The translations under genes were made by a program, and so were the position numbers. The notes below the pieces were generated by a model that saw nothing but the letters and a program-made list of their open reading frames with translations, had not been told where the DNA came from and did not search any database. DNA of 64,000 bases from Usnea hakonensis. Taxonomy: Eukaryota; Ascomycota; Lecanoromycetes; Lecanorales; Parmeliaceae. The DNA is taken from NCBI GenBank assembly GCA_013423325.1, contig BLJB01000029.1, positions 62,141 to 126,140 of the forward strand, written 5' to 3'. Each line of letters begins with the position of its first letter. The stretch's first letter is position 1. Shown here piece after piece: positions 44,735-57,420 of this stretch.

Positions 44735-45217
44735 ATGTCCTCCAACGACACCTACCAACCCCCCCCCTCACCCGTCCCCTCCTCCTCCTCCACCTCATCC
44801 CTCGACTCCCTCCCCGACTCCGCTCCCAGCGACTCCATCGACTCCGCCTCCACATCCTCAGAATCCACATCCGACGCCGAAAAAGAATGGAAGGAGTCCC
44901 TCCAGCAACTAGAGCTCCTCCTCACCATGGTCCTCGTGCCGTACGCGGGGAAATATTTCGGGAGGAAGTGCGCTTATTGGGGTGAGTTGTCTATCCGTAC
45001 GGGTGGTGGTGTTTTGGCGTGGGGCAGCGGAGAGGAGAGAGGGTGAAAGAGCGGGGGGGAGGGGTTGGGTTTTGCATCATGAGAAACGGAAGGCTGACGA
45101 AAAAGGTGCACAGGTTGGGCGAAATTCATGCAGTGGAAATATCCCGTCGAAGTCGTCTTCACGAGCAAAAAAACCTTCCAGGCAGCTGGGGCCGTGGAAG
45201 CGGCGGCTTCGCTTTGA
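44735..45217 (+). CDS. MIM2: Mitochondrial outer-membrane import factor Mim2
   Basis: Exons 44735-44981 and 45114-45217 give 116 residues; the 132-nt intron has gtgagt and cacag borders in phase 1. The Ser/Asp-rich N-terminus (about 1-50) precedes a membrane-inserting core, LELLLTMVLVPYAGKYFGRK, then CAYWGWAKFMQWKY and the end FQAAGAVEAAASL. This agrees with fungal Mim2, the partner of Mim1 in the MIM complex, which inserts helical proteins such as TOM receptors into the mitochondrial outer membrane. The GKxxGRKxAYWxW segment is the part I rely on. Without splicing the conserved second half is lost. Confidence 0.75.
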
Positions 45218-47363
45218 GAGAAAAAAAGAATGCCTGCTCCCTCCACCTCTCATTCCCAGTCCCACACGCTCGAAACAAGACCGTCGCCCTACCCTTTGAG
45301 CGAGCGAGCCCACGACCTTTGGCCACGAGCGGGAGCGATTCTCGCTAATTCTGCACAACGAACATCACCGCTAGCTACCCTTCAAGCAGACCCCGCCTCC
45401 AACCATCCACCCAACCGCGCGCCCATCAACTCCCCCCATCCTCCCAAATCCGAATCATCAAACATCCAGCCCACCCCAGCTCCTCACACGGCACCAACCC
45501 CCCCAAACGAACGCTCATCCACAAACCAGACAACAAACATACGCACAGAACAATCCCATCTCGCCCAATCGCTCACAACCCCTTCTACCTAGCCACCTCC
45601 CCACCCCACACCGCCCACCCATCCCACAACTCCATCGCCCCACCCATCCACCCCCTCTCTCTAACAAAGACGCCCATTCCAGAACGAGCCGCCTCGGCCC
45701 TCATCCCAACACATTCCGCCCATCCCGCCCCATCCCATCCCATCATCTCATATCCTTACCAACCACCTACCCATCTACCAACCAACCACCAACCTACCGA
45801 CCTCACCTCCCTCAGAACCTCCAAACCGGAAGGAAAGCGCAAAAAAAGACACCGCCATCGCAATCATCTATCAAGTGACAAGGCGCAGCGGGAAGGAAGG
45901 AAGGAAGGAAGGAAGGAAGGAAGGAAGGAAGGAAGGAAGGAAGGATATAGAGATATATCTATACGCTCTACCTAAGCCGGGACGGGCATGGGAAATTGTC
46001 AGTAGGAAGCAGGAAGGAAGAGATGGGAAATTGGGACATCTTATGCGTTGTTAAGGCGGGATACATGTTTTTTGTAAGGTAGGTAGGTAGGCGATGTGAT
46101 AGGTATATGTATATGTATGTGTATACAACGCGAATTCCTCATTTCCCGCTCGACAGGTGTTGTCTTTGCGTCCATTGGCATGGCATCTGGGCTCGAGGGA
46201 TATGAGAGAGAGGTGTTTATATGTATTGTTTATAGGTATGTATGAATGTATGTATGTACATAAGAAGCTATAATGGTAATAAGGACGCGGTGTATGACAA
46301 GATGATACAGGACGCGACAATGGCCAAGGAAATGGGGTTCTTGGTATAATGATTAGATTGCTCCTCTCCTCTCCTCTCCTGTCCTCTCCTCTCCTCCTTC
46401 TCTCTTCCCTAGTCCCGCAATACCACAAGACAAGCCATCAACAAATACAAAAATCCCACCCTTCACAATCGTCATCGTGGTCGTCGTCTACTCTAAAAAT
46501 CCAAAACCCCCAGCTCCCAGCGCTGAAACACAATATCAATACTCATAATACAAAATGTCCCACCCACCCTTCATAGCAATACATCTTCTATCGAGCGTCG
46601 CAATATAGTCTTTTATTTATTTTGGAGGAAAGTATCGGGGCGACCCTCGCCATCAAAGTGGTGTCAAACATGAAACATCTGCCTGACCTTCTGTATGGTT
46701 CCGAACCTTCGTAGAGAATAGGAAACAACCTTTGTTGGAGGCCTCCCGGCCAAAGTCCCAGGTTGTAGAGCGACAAGGCAAATGTAAGATCGGGACGACT
46801 GGTCTGCATCCCGGTCAAAGGTCCACATGCATTGGTAAAGATGAGCCTACTTCGGTCATAGCCCAATCTGATCTTCCTCACTTGGCTTCTCCTAGGAGTG
46901 GAAGAGGTGCCTTCCTATGAACAAGGGGTTCAAATCCACAGTGATAAGGGTCCTGAAGTGTCCTGGGGCTTCCAATCCACTGACGGCATCTGGCATAGGG
47001 CCAGCAGCTTCTGGAACCGTACCAAGAAAGCAACCATGAAAGCAAAAAGTGGTAGAGTGAAATTTCACTGTTAGTGAGACAAAGGTGGACAAGCAGAGGC
47101 GAGAGTTGGTCATCTCGTTGTCACATGATTTGGCGCTTTTCCATGGGTTCCCAAATCGGATCAACATTTGATTTGCGGAATCCTGCAGGGGTAAGACATG
47201 GGAATCCCCAAGAAGAAGTCCAATCATATTACCCAAGACGGGTGTGGTTTGCCTTCAATACTTATGTGTTGATGTCTTCGTAGCCAAAATTGTTCTCCTG
47301 AGATGAATTATAGAAGACCGGATCGTGAACTCCAGGAAAATTATCCGGCGTAAGGGGCTCGTG
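45218..47363. other. Repeat-rich intergenic region, no gene
   Basis: About 2.1 kb. The plus strand is strongly C-rich to 45830, a GGAA run lies at about 45893-45944, GTATAT-type runs near 46090-46120, and CTCCT units at about 46361-46396. No gene supported. Confidence 0.55.
45893..45944. repeat. GGAA tetranucleotide microsatellite
   Basis: About thirteen uninterrupted GGAA/AAGG units. Confidence 0.95.
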
Positions 47364-48485
47364 TCATGGGGTTTTCGGACTCAAATAGTCAGGCGATTCC
47401 ACTAGCTTGTCCTCTGGAAGTTTATGAGTGCACTAGGTACGGGTATAAGCTTGTCGACCAACCAAATATGTCACCAATGGATAACGTGCCTTGGTCTTCC
47501 TTCTTCTACAGTCAGCGCAGGCGCCTCCGGGGCACTCTCTTACCGCCTTTGCGTGGGCTTTCCCCTCATTTGTCAAAGTTCTTTGTTTTCGAGGTCTCTT
47601 AATCCTAGGCTTCCTTTTGCGCTTCTTCTGGAGACCATTGTTCGCCCCACCTTCGTCGACCGGAACAGTCACTGGCTTATCAGGTAAACTGGCAGTACCC
47701 GACCTCCGAGGATATGACCTAGACCTAGGTTCTTCGAGAAGTGGAACATCGGCACGGTCATTGAAAGGAGAGATAAGGCTTGTGTCCTGGACAGGTATTT
47801 GGACATCAAGTGAGGCGATTTCTTCAATCAGCCATGAGTAGGAATCCTTGGACCCTTGGGATGTCCAGTCACATGGATTGACATCACCTGGTCCGGAGTA
47901 GGTGAAAGGGTGAGTCTGGCAATCGACACAAGTCATAGGTGATTCCGGACATGGGTAACTCGGACCATAGCTGAAGGAGGTAAGAGTCTGTTCTTTTGGT
48001 GGACCATCTGGATTCCAATCTGTGTTTGAGCCACACGGGCTGATGAGACCCGCGTAAAGCTGTCTGGTATGCGACATGGTATCGCCTTCTGCTTCCGTAA
48101 GGTCCGACGTCTCGTACGCTTGGCTTGTAAGATTAATATTCTCTGGGAATCCCAGATCAACGGCTCCATCAACGCTGGCGATACCCTGAGATACAACATT
48201 GTAAGTGTCAGTCTCCGGATTGAAACCGACATATGGATTATGGGGCAAGCCGAGTCCGAGAATATTTTGGAGATTTTGCACCCCCGCTCCGAGAGACCGT
48301 CCCCCATTGTAGGGCCCATGGTACGCTTGGGTCGAAGATAATACCATGGGCTTGTGGTCGTGAGCTTCATGATACTCAGGTCGGTGACACAGCCCATAAT
48401 TATCAACAGAATCACAGCCTTTGTGACCTGTTCCGTATCCAGAAATCCCGTAAACCTGTATACCATACGGCTCCTTGTGATCCAT
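47364..48485 (-). CDS. Cys/His-motif nuclear protein, fungal, GC-AG intron
   Basis: Exons 47490-48485 and 47364-47432 give 354 residues. The intron 47433-47489 starts GCACGT and ends CTAG, a GC-AG intron; it restores RRRKTKCTHKLPEDK, whereas reading through gives no motif. Most of the protein is Ser/Pro/Gly/Tyr-rich and disordered. Near the C-terminus a strongly basic block (KKRKRKPRIKRPRKQR) precedes ECPGGACADCRRRKTKCTH, with Cys318, Cys323, Cys326, Cys333 and His335. This motif resembles one I recall in uncharacterised fungal nuclear proteins and superficially a half Zn2Cys6 finger. DNA binding is plausible but not shown. The first ATG after the last upstream in-frame break was used; an upstream exon is possible. 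Confidence 0.7.
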
Positions 48486-50459
48486 AGGCCTGCCGTTCTC
48501 CGAAGAAATACCTCGTAGGAAAAGAGGTAGCAACTGCGGATGGCGATGTAACAGATTCAGTCGAGAAAAAAGCACGATTGCTACGGAAGTGGCCAGTCCT
48601 TGGTGGAGCCTAGATACTGTATGAGGTCACACTGGCTTAATCCATTGGCAGATCTCCGGCTATAAGCCCGTGGACGAAATGTAAGTCCGAACCTGATGTG
48701 CGGGCTCGCGATAGGATACCTGACGATTACCCTCTTGCTTGAGGAGTAGCAGAGTCCTAGACGGCTCTTCTCTCTACCCCAGAACCGTGTGGCAGTGTCC
48801 TCAATCGGATGGCGCCGAATGCTAGGAAAGCAGTGCAGCGATGGGCCCGGAAAGAAGGAGGAACAAGATCTTCACTTGGCACTTGGCGGCTCTAGAGATA
48901 CATGCCTATCGAGATCTAGATAAGATAATATGGAACCAAAGCGGGGAGTTCCTGATGTTCTCGTCTCTTTGGGTGGCGGTAATACTGTTGTTCCTCAGAG
49001 CTTCTAGCCTGACTTTCTTTTTTGTCTTGGCCCGATTACGTGCAACGAATATCTTTTGGCAAATTAGCACAAACAAACTGGAGGCTAGGGGTGGAATTGA
49101 ACCACATTGCCCACTACGTCAAAAGACCTTGCCAGGCCTGGAATCTGTTAGGGAACTGTGTGAGACGGTTTATAGAGTATGAACTTGTGTAGGACATGTA
49201 GTAGTGTAAAAACTTGAAGGAAAGGCGGGGACATTCGTTTCTACCTAGGATGATAAGTATCCCACTCACCGAAAGCATACCGAGAGCGCAGGCAGATTCA
49301 AGGCAGAAACTACTAGGACAAGACACACAGAAACCGTCACGGTGACCTAGTGCCATATGCACACCATTTCTGTAACAAATGTGCGAGATATGGACCATGA
49401 TTGGACGACTTGGCAATGTTTACGCATTGGTGCCCAAGCTTGGTGGCCATTGCGGTCAGTGAACCTTGTGTTCGTTGGCAAGGTGTGGTCCCTCTTTTGG
49501 GCTCTCAAAAATTATATCGAACGCTTATTGGCTGTGGATAATATGGTGGCTGCTGCCAGGAGTCGAAAGGAGTATCGAGGGTCTGCGAGAAGTAAAACGA
49601 GGGAGGTCAAAGGGCGCGACAGAGCCGCGCTTGGAATAATGCGTAGGTGAAATGACATCTGGATTAGTCGAGAATTAGGAAGATCAATGCCATTCCTCGG
49701 TTGGTGAGACGGCATCCCTGCTTCTGCTGCAACCGCAAACAAACGGTGATACTTAGCAAGGTCTATGTGTCTCGAGTCTTGCTTGTACAAGGTAGAGTAT
49801 GTTGATTGACATTGTCGAGTGTCCTACTACTCTAGGATACTCCTGCCCTCCTGCGAAACTGAAAAAGCTTGGCAACGGGCGTCTTATCTGTTTGTTTGTT
49901 TGTATTTGTATGTGTAGCAATCTTTTCAAGAGCTATGCATGCATGAAAATGTGAGCAAGATGGTGTTGGATCGACGATTCTTTGAGATGAAATTTTCGGA
50001 ATGGGAAAGTTCAGTCGGCACTTGTGACTGTGAAGGATTGATTGCTCCTGCCAGTTGGAGAAAGCTACGACATACGTACGACTTCTTGTCCATAGCATAC
50101 CATCACTAGGCTTTCCGAGTCGTAAATTGGACCACCTTTTCTTCGTACGTATAAATAGAATTATCAATTATAGTGTTGCTTCTACTTATTATCCATTACA
50201 AGTACATATGCCATCCATGTCAGATATCCGACGCAATCGCCCTCTGACTTTTGACATCGCAAGCAAGGAGAGGATGAACGAATAGCGGTAGCTGAGACTG
50301 AGCCTGGAAGGTCGCAAGAAATGTTACATGAGGGTCGATGGGTGGAGAGCGCAATTGTAGGTTCTATCAAACTTTGCCCGGACCTGTTAAAACCCATTAG
50401 CCTGTGATCGATATCGCGGTGGCAGCAATGGACACGCGTGCATGCTGCCTACCAATCGG
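48486..50459. other. Intergenic, no supported gene
   Basis: About 2 kb with only incidental frames. On the minus strand near 49090-49107 a GGTTCAATTCC B-box-like sequence occurs without an A box. Confidence 0.45.
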
Positions 50460-51127
50460 CTAGACCTGGGACATAGCAGGCCCACCTCTTCGAATACCGC
50501 GCAATCCACCGCGCAATCCTGTTGTCCCACCGCCACCCCTTGCCGCCAGTCCCGAGAACACCAGGCTTCCGAGGAACGCGGCGAAGCCGAACCAGAGGAA
50601 CGCGGTCACTGCTTGCGCTTCTTGACATCTCTTTTTATCGTTATTGGAGCCTCGAGTCACTTGGTTGGTTGAGACGTAACTCTAGGGCTAAGAGTTAGCA
50701 TGCGTTCCCAAGCTCCTTTCATTGCATTCTGCGCCTTGAGCTTACCTGGTTGCCACAACTGTGCACTTTGAGATACGCCGCGAGCGCTACACCACCGACG
50801 AAGAAGAAGAGAGTATTCAATGCGTCCGCTGCGATCATGAAGAATGGCGAGATGGCGAAATTTTCGTTGATTGTTCCCGCAATGAGGTAAACTAGCGACA
50901 ACATTCCGAAGACGGAAACAAACATAACATAGTTGACGATTGATGGATTGCCGCCATTAGCATCAGCAATCATGTTTCCAACCAGCGCCATTATGAGGAG
51001 TGTCCAGAAGAACTGTGGGATAAGGAACCTTGTTAGTGGGCGCAACAAACGGGGTTGTTATTACGGGCGACTGGAAGGTGGAGCTCACCTGGAGTCCTCG
51101 CAGGGACAGATTGATTATCGAAGCCAT
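50460..51127 (-). CDS. NCE102-like MARVEL-domain membrane protein
   Basis: Exons 51089-51127, 50746-51012 and 50460-50681 give 175 residues. Four membrane helices are visible: residues about 5-30 (NLSLRGLQFFWTLLIMALVGNMIA), YVMFVSVFGMLSLVYLIAG, FFMIAADALNTLFFFVGGVALAAYL and TAFLWFGFAAFLGSLVFSGL. NCE102/Fhn1-type landmarks are GNPSIVNYVMFVSVF, VHSCGNQSYVSTN and KKRCQEAQAVTAFLWFGF. Such proteins organise eisosome-associated plasma-membrane domains and respond to sphingolipid levels. The first exon holds only 13 codons. The tail after the last helix is Gly/Arg-rich. Confidence 0.82.
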
Positions 51128-51666
51128 GATTGTAACAGGTCAAAGCTTATATTGGTGACGATTAGTAGGACTTGGAGGGAAGGTGGTCTGGTACTCAAGA
51201 CAGACGTTGAAGAAACATTGTTTATTATAATAACAAAGAGGAATGGGAGAATGTTGGAAATATATGCGCTGCTCGTTGCACTCTCGGCATCGTCCCGGAA
51301 GCTTTTTGATGACGGAGGACGCTAAATTATCAATGCTTTCAACATTACGTCAGCGGCAAAATCCTTAGATCCCACTCTTGGCGGAGCTAAGTGGTGAATT
51401 CCTCGGCACAGGATCATGCGCGGAAACGGACTGACGGACATGTGATGAAAAAAAAAAAATGATTTGAAGGAATCTAAGGGGTGATCGAACCTGTGCTACG
51501 GCTGCTTGTAAAGTCCGATGGAATACAGGAGATATCACACGGCAATGCCTTGCAAAAATCTCTCAGTCTCGGAAAAGGCCATTCCGTCTATGTACGACTT
51601 TATCGCTCACTTCGAGCATCAGAACACCCCCAAAATGCCCTGGCAATTCTTGGGCTGATATCCACC
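51128..51666. other. Intergenic spacer
   Basis: About 540 bases between the NCE102-like start and the MFS transporter stop; it has an A run near 51449. No gene seen. Confidence 0.55.
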
Positions 51667-53425
51667 TTACCGGCGGCGCCACCACAAGCGTCCGAAGCCC
51701 CTCTCCTGCAACTCACGCTTGGCCGCTGCATCCATCATAACTCCCGCACCATCACTCGTGGAGCTGCCGCTACTGACCTGCTTGGTCCTTGATCCATTGC
51801 CAACAATCTTGAGCAGTAATGTCATGACGATTGAACTGAGTATAGACAGGCAAAGAATGCCTACCATAACCAGTGTACTCTTACGATATTGCTTCCTGCC
51901 AGGCTTGCTGTCTGCCGGCCAGCCGGTAAAGAGAGCGTAAGTCGTCAAGATGGATCCAAGATTTCCCAGTCCAGATACCAGTGCGGAAGCAGCTGCGACA
52001 CCAACTTCTCCGTGGCGAGACTGGAAGATTTCAGTTGTCCAGGTCATGGTGATGGGAACCGTTGGACCGAGTCCGAACCCAACCATTAGCAAACCGCCAT
52101 ATCGTGGCCATGGATTGGCTTCACTCCCTCCGTAGGTTGTCAGGAGGAGACCTGCGATCTGTATGCAGACAGGGATGCTGAAAAACAGTGCTCTATGGTG
52201 ATGGAAGCGATCTGAAAACGGCGTGACCAGAAGAATTGCGATCAGATCCATCTACAGTCCATCAGCAGAAATAATCCACGCATGAAAACGAGGGTGACTT
52301 ACAATCCAGATTGGTGCAGTCAGTAAACTGAGGTCGATGCTGGTAAGTTTGGAGTTCGTGGACTGGATGATGACTGTAGCATAGTTCTGTACGCCGATAC
52401 CGACACCAACGACTCCGAAATACATGAGCAGAAGTGGCCATACCCGCCAATCAATCAACACATGCCATAGATCATTTAAGCCCCAGCGAGAACGATGGTA
52501 AACCCGGGTCAAATCACGATAGTGGATCAATGCATCCTCGCCTGTCAAAGCAGGCTTGCTTTGCGGAATCCAATTGTGCCAGCCAGTCCGCTCTTGGACT
52601 TCTCCTGGCGGCAAGGGTCGGTCTGGGAGCCACCATAGCAGGCTGAAGCCCACCAGAATTCCTACGAGTCCATAGAGCAGAAACATCCATTGGAAGCCTA
52701 CAAGACCTCCCAGACCATCCATCTTCTGAAACCCAGCCGATACCAGTCCAACTACGGCGGCTGAGACCTGGGCTGCAGTGAAGTATTGACCAATTCGTTT
52801 ACCGGTGCGTGATGGAGGGTAGAAAAGGGTTAAATAATAAGCCATGCCAGGCCACATGCCGGCGATTACGATACCGAGAAGCAGCCGGAGGAGATACAAG
52901 CTCCAAGCGGCTTTCATCGCAGCCATGCAGCTTCCTATGATACCAACCCCAATCACAATCCGGCTCATCCAGACTCGAGGGCTCAGTCTTGTCATGATGA
53001 GGTTGGAAGGGAAATCAAAAATGACATAGCAGACGTAGAACAAGGCAAGACCTGTAGAGACTTCCTTCGGAGTCAGGTGCAAAACCTCTTCCAGATCATG
53101 ATGCTGAGCCTCGTTCATGGTCTGGGAGAGACCGACATTGGATCTGATAGCTGAGCAAAGGAAGTAGAGGACCCAGAATGCTAGGAGCAGTCAGTCGGGC
53201 TGGCACCAGATACGATGTTTCAATCCAAACATGCCTGGAATAATCCGGTGGTCGAGCTTCCTGATAGCATCGGGCGGTCAATTGAGTTTTCGCTACCCGC
53301 ATCTGCAAAGCTCACCTGTAGACTCTCTCAATTCTTTCAATATCAATAATCTCAATTCCGTCCTCGGGATCTCCCCCAACCAATCCCGAAGGAAGCTGGC
53401 CCACTGTGGGAGTCTTACTTTCCAT
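51667..53425 (-). CDS. MFS transporter, Dal5/allantoate-permease type (ACS family)
   Basis: Major facilitator of the anion:cation symporter (ACS) family, which in fungi imports small organic anions such as allantoate, nicotinate or biotin precursors. Exons 53316-53425, 53235-53260, 52303-53180 and 51667-52251 give 532 residues. Splicing restores the family start RKLDHRIIPAFWVLYFLCSAIRSNVG. Further landmarks are MNEAQHHDLEEVL, FYVCYVIFDFPSNLIMTRL, LRLLLGIVIAGMWPGMAYYL and FGVVGVGIGVQNYA; twelve TM helices are apparent. The second exon is 26 nt and its donor is GC (CAG|GCATGT), making intron 2 (53181-53234) a GC-AG intron. The start at 53425 gives a typical short acidic N-terminus. The substrate cannot be deduced. 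Confidence 0.88.
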
Positions 53426-55165
53426 GCTCGAGCGCTGGGAATGGACTGAATTTTTGGGAGGGCTTTGGCGAATAGCACGAAAAGAGAAAAGGAGAAGAAA
53501 TCAGAATTTGTGTGAGCTCTCGCACATGAATGAATTTAAAGACGAGGATACAAGAAATGATAAGGGCCAATGACTCTTGACTACCCCACTACACACAATC
53601 AGTACATATATACGAGTAGACGCTTTCTTATTAAGCGGTCGACATGAGAATGGAGCTACTCGTATCTTACAGCGATACCGGAGACTGCAGTCTGCAGGCC
53701 TAAGGAAACCGTTGAGCTGCGGGGACCATCCTCCACACTAAGAGAAATTTCTTCAAACCAAAACGACTGGCTAATTTTCAGAGATCCACAAAGATCCACA
53801 GATCTGCGAGTGAATAGCTCCTGGAGCTTTCATCTTCTTGACGGATCATCTTGCTGATGCTTTTACGAATTGCTTGTTTAGTATTGATGGAGAATGGGTC
53901 TCCGCTGGCTGGATTGCTGATGCCGCCTGATGGGTTATTTTGAAATAAGGCAAGAATAGCCGGGTTCGCCGACATGCATTGTCTGAGCCCCTCGGCCCAG
54001 GTAATCGACAACAACTTTTAAATTACTAACAAAAGTTTCGTACAAGAAGATTCAGGGTCTCATACTCTAGTTCAAGAGGAGCATTTTGCAATCGCTCAGC
54101 CCGCATTAATGAGTCCGCCCTTTGCCCACAACACTCATTGATAAGGCTCGCCTCGTTCACACAAATTCCACCATGATGAATCGTCTCGACCACTGATCGC
54201 CGCAAATGCCAGCGCCAGCACCGGAGACATCGGAACACAATCGTACCTCTGCAATGTAGACCAGCCCCAAATCGGAGAGAAACTTAGCATCGACGCACAC
54301 AATGTAGGATATACTCCTTCCTTACTGATTACCTAACGATCTAGCGTGTCGACGCCAAATTCGAAGTTGACATCTCTCTTTCATGGAACGACTTATTCTT
54401 TAGAGAGCTCGACTCCTTTATTTTCAATGGAAAGCACTTCGAAATAATAGACATAGAGGAGAACCTGCATCGATAGAGACACTCAGCACACACTCATGAT
54501 CTACTTTGTTTTATAAACAGCAAATAGGCCATTCTCGTTGAAGAAGGGGATTGAGAGATTCCAGTCATATCCATCGACATGCTTGATAAGATGGTGACGC
54601 ACGTCCGAGCAACAATTCAGTGAACAGAGCACGCGAATGGGAGAAGAGAAGCACAACTTGTCTCAAGTGCGTCGCATAGTACCAAGTAAAGTAGCAATAA
54701 TTCAGGCGTCCGTATCGAAGCACCAAATCCAGAACGAGTCGCCACAGGGCTCAAATATGTAGACAAGTTTGCAGGCATACATCTTTAGATCTTCTGCTTT
54801 GACCCGCCTGAATTTGTCCCAGACTTGGTTGAAGACGTGCTCAAATTTTGCTTCTAGTTGCATATTGTCCAAGGCTCAATTGATCCACAGCCACCGAACG
54901 TAGAGTCCGGCATTGGGGTGAATCATACAATCAGAAGCTGTAACTCGAATAAACAATATCTTAAGTATTTTAGCTGTCACTTTCGGGAGGCTGCTTTGAC
55001 GCGCTACACACAGAGGAAAGTCTGCCGAGGCAGGGATCAAGTTTGCCAGAATTTTGATGAACCTCATCTTCCAACAGAGCCCGCTCCACCTAAGAATTTG
55101 ACCTCTTGATTCTGGTGCTTGAGATAAATTGCACAGCTCGATTCAATCCTACCTGGTGCCAAGTA
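53426..55165. other. Intergenic with possible decayed gene
   Basis: On the minus strand 54240-53778 two protein-like frames (…RAERLQNAPLELEYETLNLL and WAEGLRQCMSANPAILALFQ...LADLWIFVDL) could be joined by a short intron, but neither start nor family could be found; treat as unassigned. The remainder holds no recognised gene. Confidence 0.3.
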
Positions 55166-55982
55166 ATGGCGCCCCGATCTCTCCTCTACGCCCTCCTCTC
55201 TCTTACTCTCTTGCCCTTCTCCTGGGCACTCAAATTTGATCTAGCAGCACACACAGGAAGAGAAAGATGCATACGGAACTTCGTTGCTAGGGATACGCTG
55301 GTACTTGTAACAGCGATTGTTGACGGGCAAAAGGGGGATGGACAGCAGGTCAACATGCATGTTAGCCGCACTGTTCACCAGTAGAGTGCACGGGCAATCG
55401 AGCTGATGCTACGTTTCTAATGCAGATAAAAGACGCTGTTGGAAATGAGTACGGAAGACCAAAGGACATTGTGGGAGAAACAAGGATGGCCTTCACATCG
55501 CACGCCGATGCTGCTTTTGATGTTTGCTTTGAGAACCAGCTCCTCTCGTCCCGTAAGCACCGCCCCTTTTCACCCAAACCCAAGAGTACTGATACATACA
55601 CCAGGAGGGGGAAGCCCATCACGCCACATCGAATTAGACATTGATATAGGTGCCGACGCCCGAGATTGGTCTGCCATCCAAGCTCAAGAGAAGTTGAAGC
55701 CCGTTGAGACCGAGCTGCGACGCATTGAAGAGCTGGTTGGCGAAATTGTGAGCGAGATGGACTATCTCAGGACAAGGGAACAGAAGCTTAGGGATACGAA
55801 TGAGAGTACTAATGAGCGCGTGAAATGGTTCGCCTTTGGAACTATGGGAATGTTAGTTGGATTGGGCGCGTGGCAGGTTGTATATTTGAGGGCCTACTTC
55901 AGGTATGTTCCTTACGCAAGTTCTGTTCTACTTCCGCGACCGGCGCTGACTGGGTATTCACAGGTCGAAGCATTTGATTTAG
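55166..55982 (+). CDS. ERV25: p24-family COPII cargo receptor Erv25
   Basis: EMP24/GP25L/p24 protein of ER-Golgi vesicles, acting in p24 complexes to load cargo such as GPI-anchored proteins into COPII carriers. Exons 55166-55360, 55426-55552, 55605-55902 and 55964-55982 give 212 residues. A signal peptide (about 1-20) precedes the GOLD domain (ALKFDLAAH...RCIRNFVARDTLVLVTAIV, IKDAVGNEYGRPKDI, AAFDVCFENQLL). A luminal coiled coil follows (KLKPVETELRRIEELVGEIV, DYLRTREQKLRDTNEST). Then come the TM helix WFAFGTMGMLVGLGAWQVVY and the cytosolic tail LRAYFRSKHLI. The last exon encodes only RSKHLI. All introns restore the known family sequence, and the two Cys expected for the luminal disulphide are present. 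Confidence 0.96.
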
Positions 55983-56577
55983 TGAACGATCGCAGCTAGC
56001 CTCGTACTTCCGTCCCATTGCTTCGGTACATGTATTTATAAGCATTACATGGCGTTCCATTATCAGAACCTCACCAATTCAGAGGATCAGACATATCAGC
56101 CAAACAATCTGAGCCTTCTTCATCATTTCAACTCTTCACGTTCGCCAGTCCAGCCTTCTGCCCTTTAACATTATCCTGACTACTAAGTCGACGAGCAACC
56201 TCACATTACAAAAGGTTGCTTTCGCCACCTTTCTTTACCTTTTCACTTTTTCCTCTTAGGCACGCTGTGCCTATTAAGTTGAGAGGCAGAGTCATTGAGT
56301 TGATTCACTTTCCAATCTCACATCGGCTCATCAGTCTACAATTTGTCTCACTTCACTTCCTCCAGTCTCTCACTCACCCTTTCATCTTCTCGATCTCAAA
56401 CGTGCGTTGTTCAATCTGAATGCCACTTACTTTCACCTCGTCTTGTTTGGCAATTCCAACTCACGGCTTCCAAACATCCCATTCGACATTTGGAGGAGCG
56501 TCTACATCTCCCCTACACCCAGACACGAGACATACCACAGCCCAATCTTAAAGACCCTCACCACCAATCAGAAAACA
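55983..56577. other. Intergenic, pyrimidine-rich leader
   Basis: ERV25 3' end followed by the CT-rich promoter and leader of the BTB gene. No other gene. Confidence 0.6.
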
Positions 56578-57420
56578 ATGGCAAGACGCGCTCCCAAAGC
56601 GGAGGGCTCTACTCCCTCAAAGGCTGCCATCATCACCTATGAGCTTGCCGCGCCAGATCTCGCCCCCCTAGGCACGTACGTATTCCATTGCACATCTTTA
56701 CAATCCTAACCTCAACTGACAAGGCCCAGGTTCCTAAACACCAACATGGTCGACATCTTCATCGGAGCCAAGCGCAAGACCTTCCGCCTCCACGAAGACC
56801 TCCTCTGCGACCGCTCCGCCTACTTCAGAGCGACTTTCCAAGGCGACTTCCTCGAAAGCAAATCCAAAGAGCTCTACCTCCCCGAAGACAACCCCGCCTC
56901 CTTCGAGCTCTTCGTCAACTGGCTCTACGGCGGCACCCTGCACCCCCCAAGCACCGACTCCGACCTCCAAGCCTACTTCGGGCTCCTCGCCCTCGCCGAG
57001 AAAATCCTCATCGAACACCTCGGCAACCTCGCAACCGACCACATCCGCACCTACTACCGCTCCACAAAAGCGCGCGTCTCAGCCCAAGACCTCCTCTTCG
57101 TCTTCGAAAACACCCGCGGCCACCTCATGCAACGCTCCCTCGCCGTCGTCGCCGCCATGCAAACCCTCATGTCCAACACCAACAAGGGCCTCCCGCCCGA
57201 CCTGCGGGAGCTGGTGATGAAGGGCGGGGAAGTGGCGGCGGCGTTTGCCAAGTATTTGCTGTGTTCGGGACAGGGGGCGCGGATCGATGAGATGTTGGAT
57301 TTGAACCGGAGCTGCACGTTTCATTACCATGAGCATTCGCCGCAGTGTAAGGGGCCGACGGTGAGGAAGTTGGAGGATTTGGAGGGGGCGGGGGGGCAGA
57401 AGGTTAAGGGTGGGAAGTGA
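56578..57420 (+). CDS. BTB/POZ domain protein
   Basis: Exons 56578-56675 and 56730-57420 give 262 residues. A ~30-residue basic/Ala-rich N-terminus precedes a BTB/POZ domain: MVDIFIGAKRKTFRLHEDLLCDRSAYF, FRATFQGDFLESKSKELYLPE and PASFELFVNWLYGGTL, then LLALAEKILIEHLGNLATDH. The helical region after it ends with a small Cys/His cluster, RSCTFHYHEHSPQCKGP. In fungi such single-BTB proteins are numerous and mostly uncharacterised; some act as Cullin-3 adaptors, but the sequence does not prove this. The first exon is strongly supported because splicing yields GTFLNTNMVDIFIGA in frame. Confidence 0.85.

Noticed and set aside
45230..45592. Pro-rich plus-strand frame after MIM2.
   Set aside because: C-rich low-complexity DNA; the frame overlaps the MIM2 3' region and has no conserved segment.
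49088..49110. B-box-like sequence (GGTTCAATTCC) on the minus strand suggesting a second tRNA.
   Set aside because: No A box at a suitable distance, no matching acceptor half and no T run; treated as chance or a decayed fragment.
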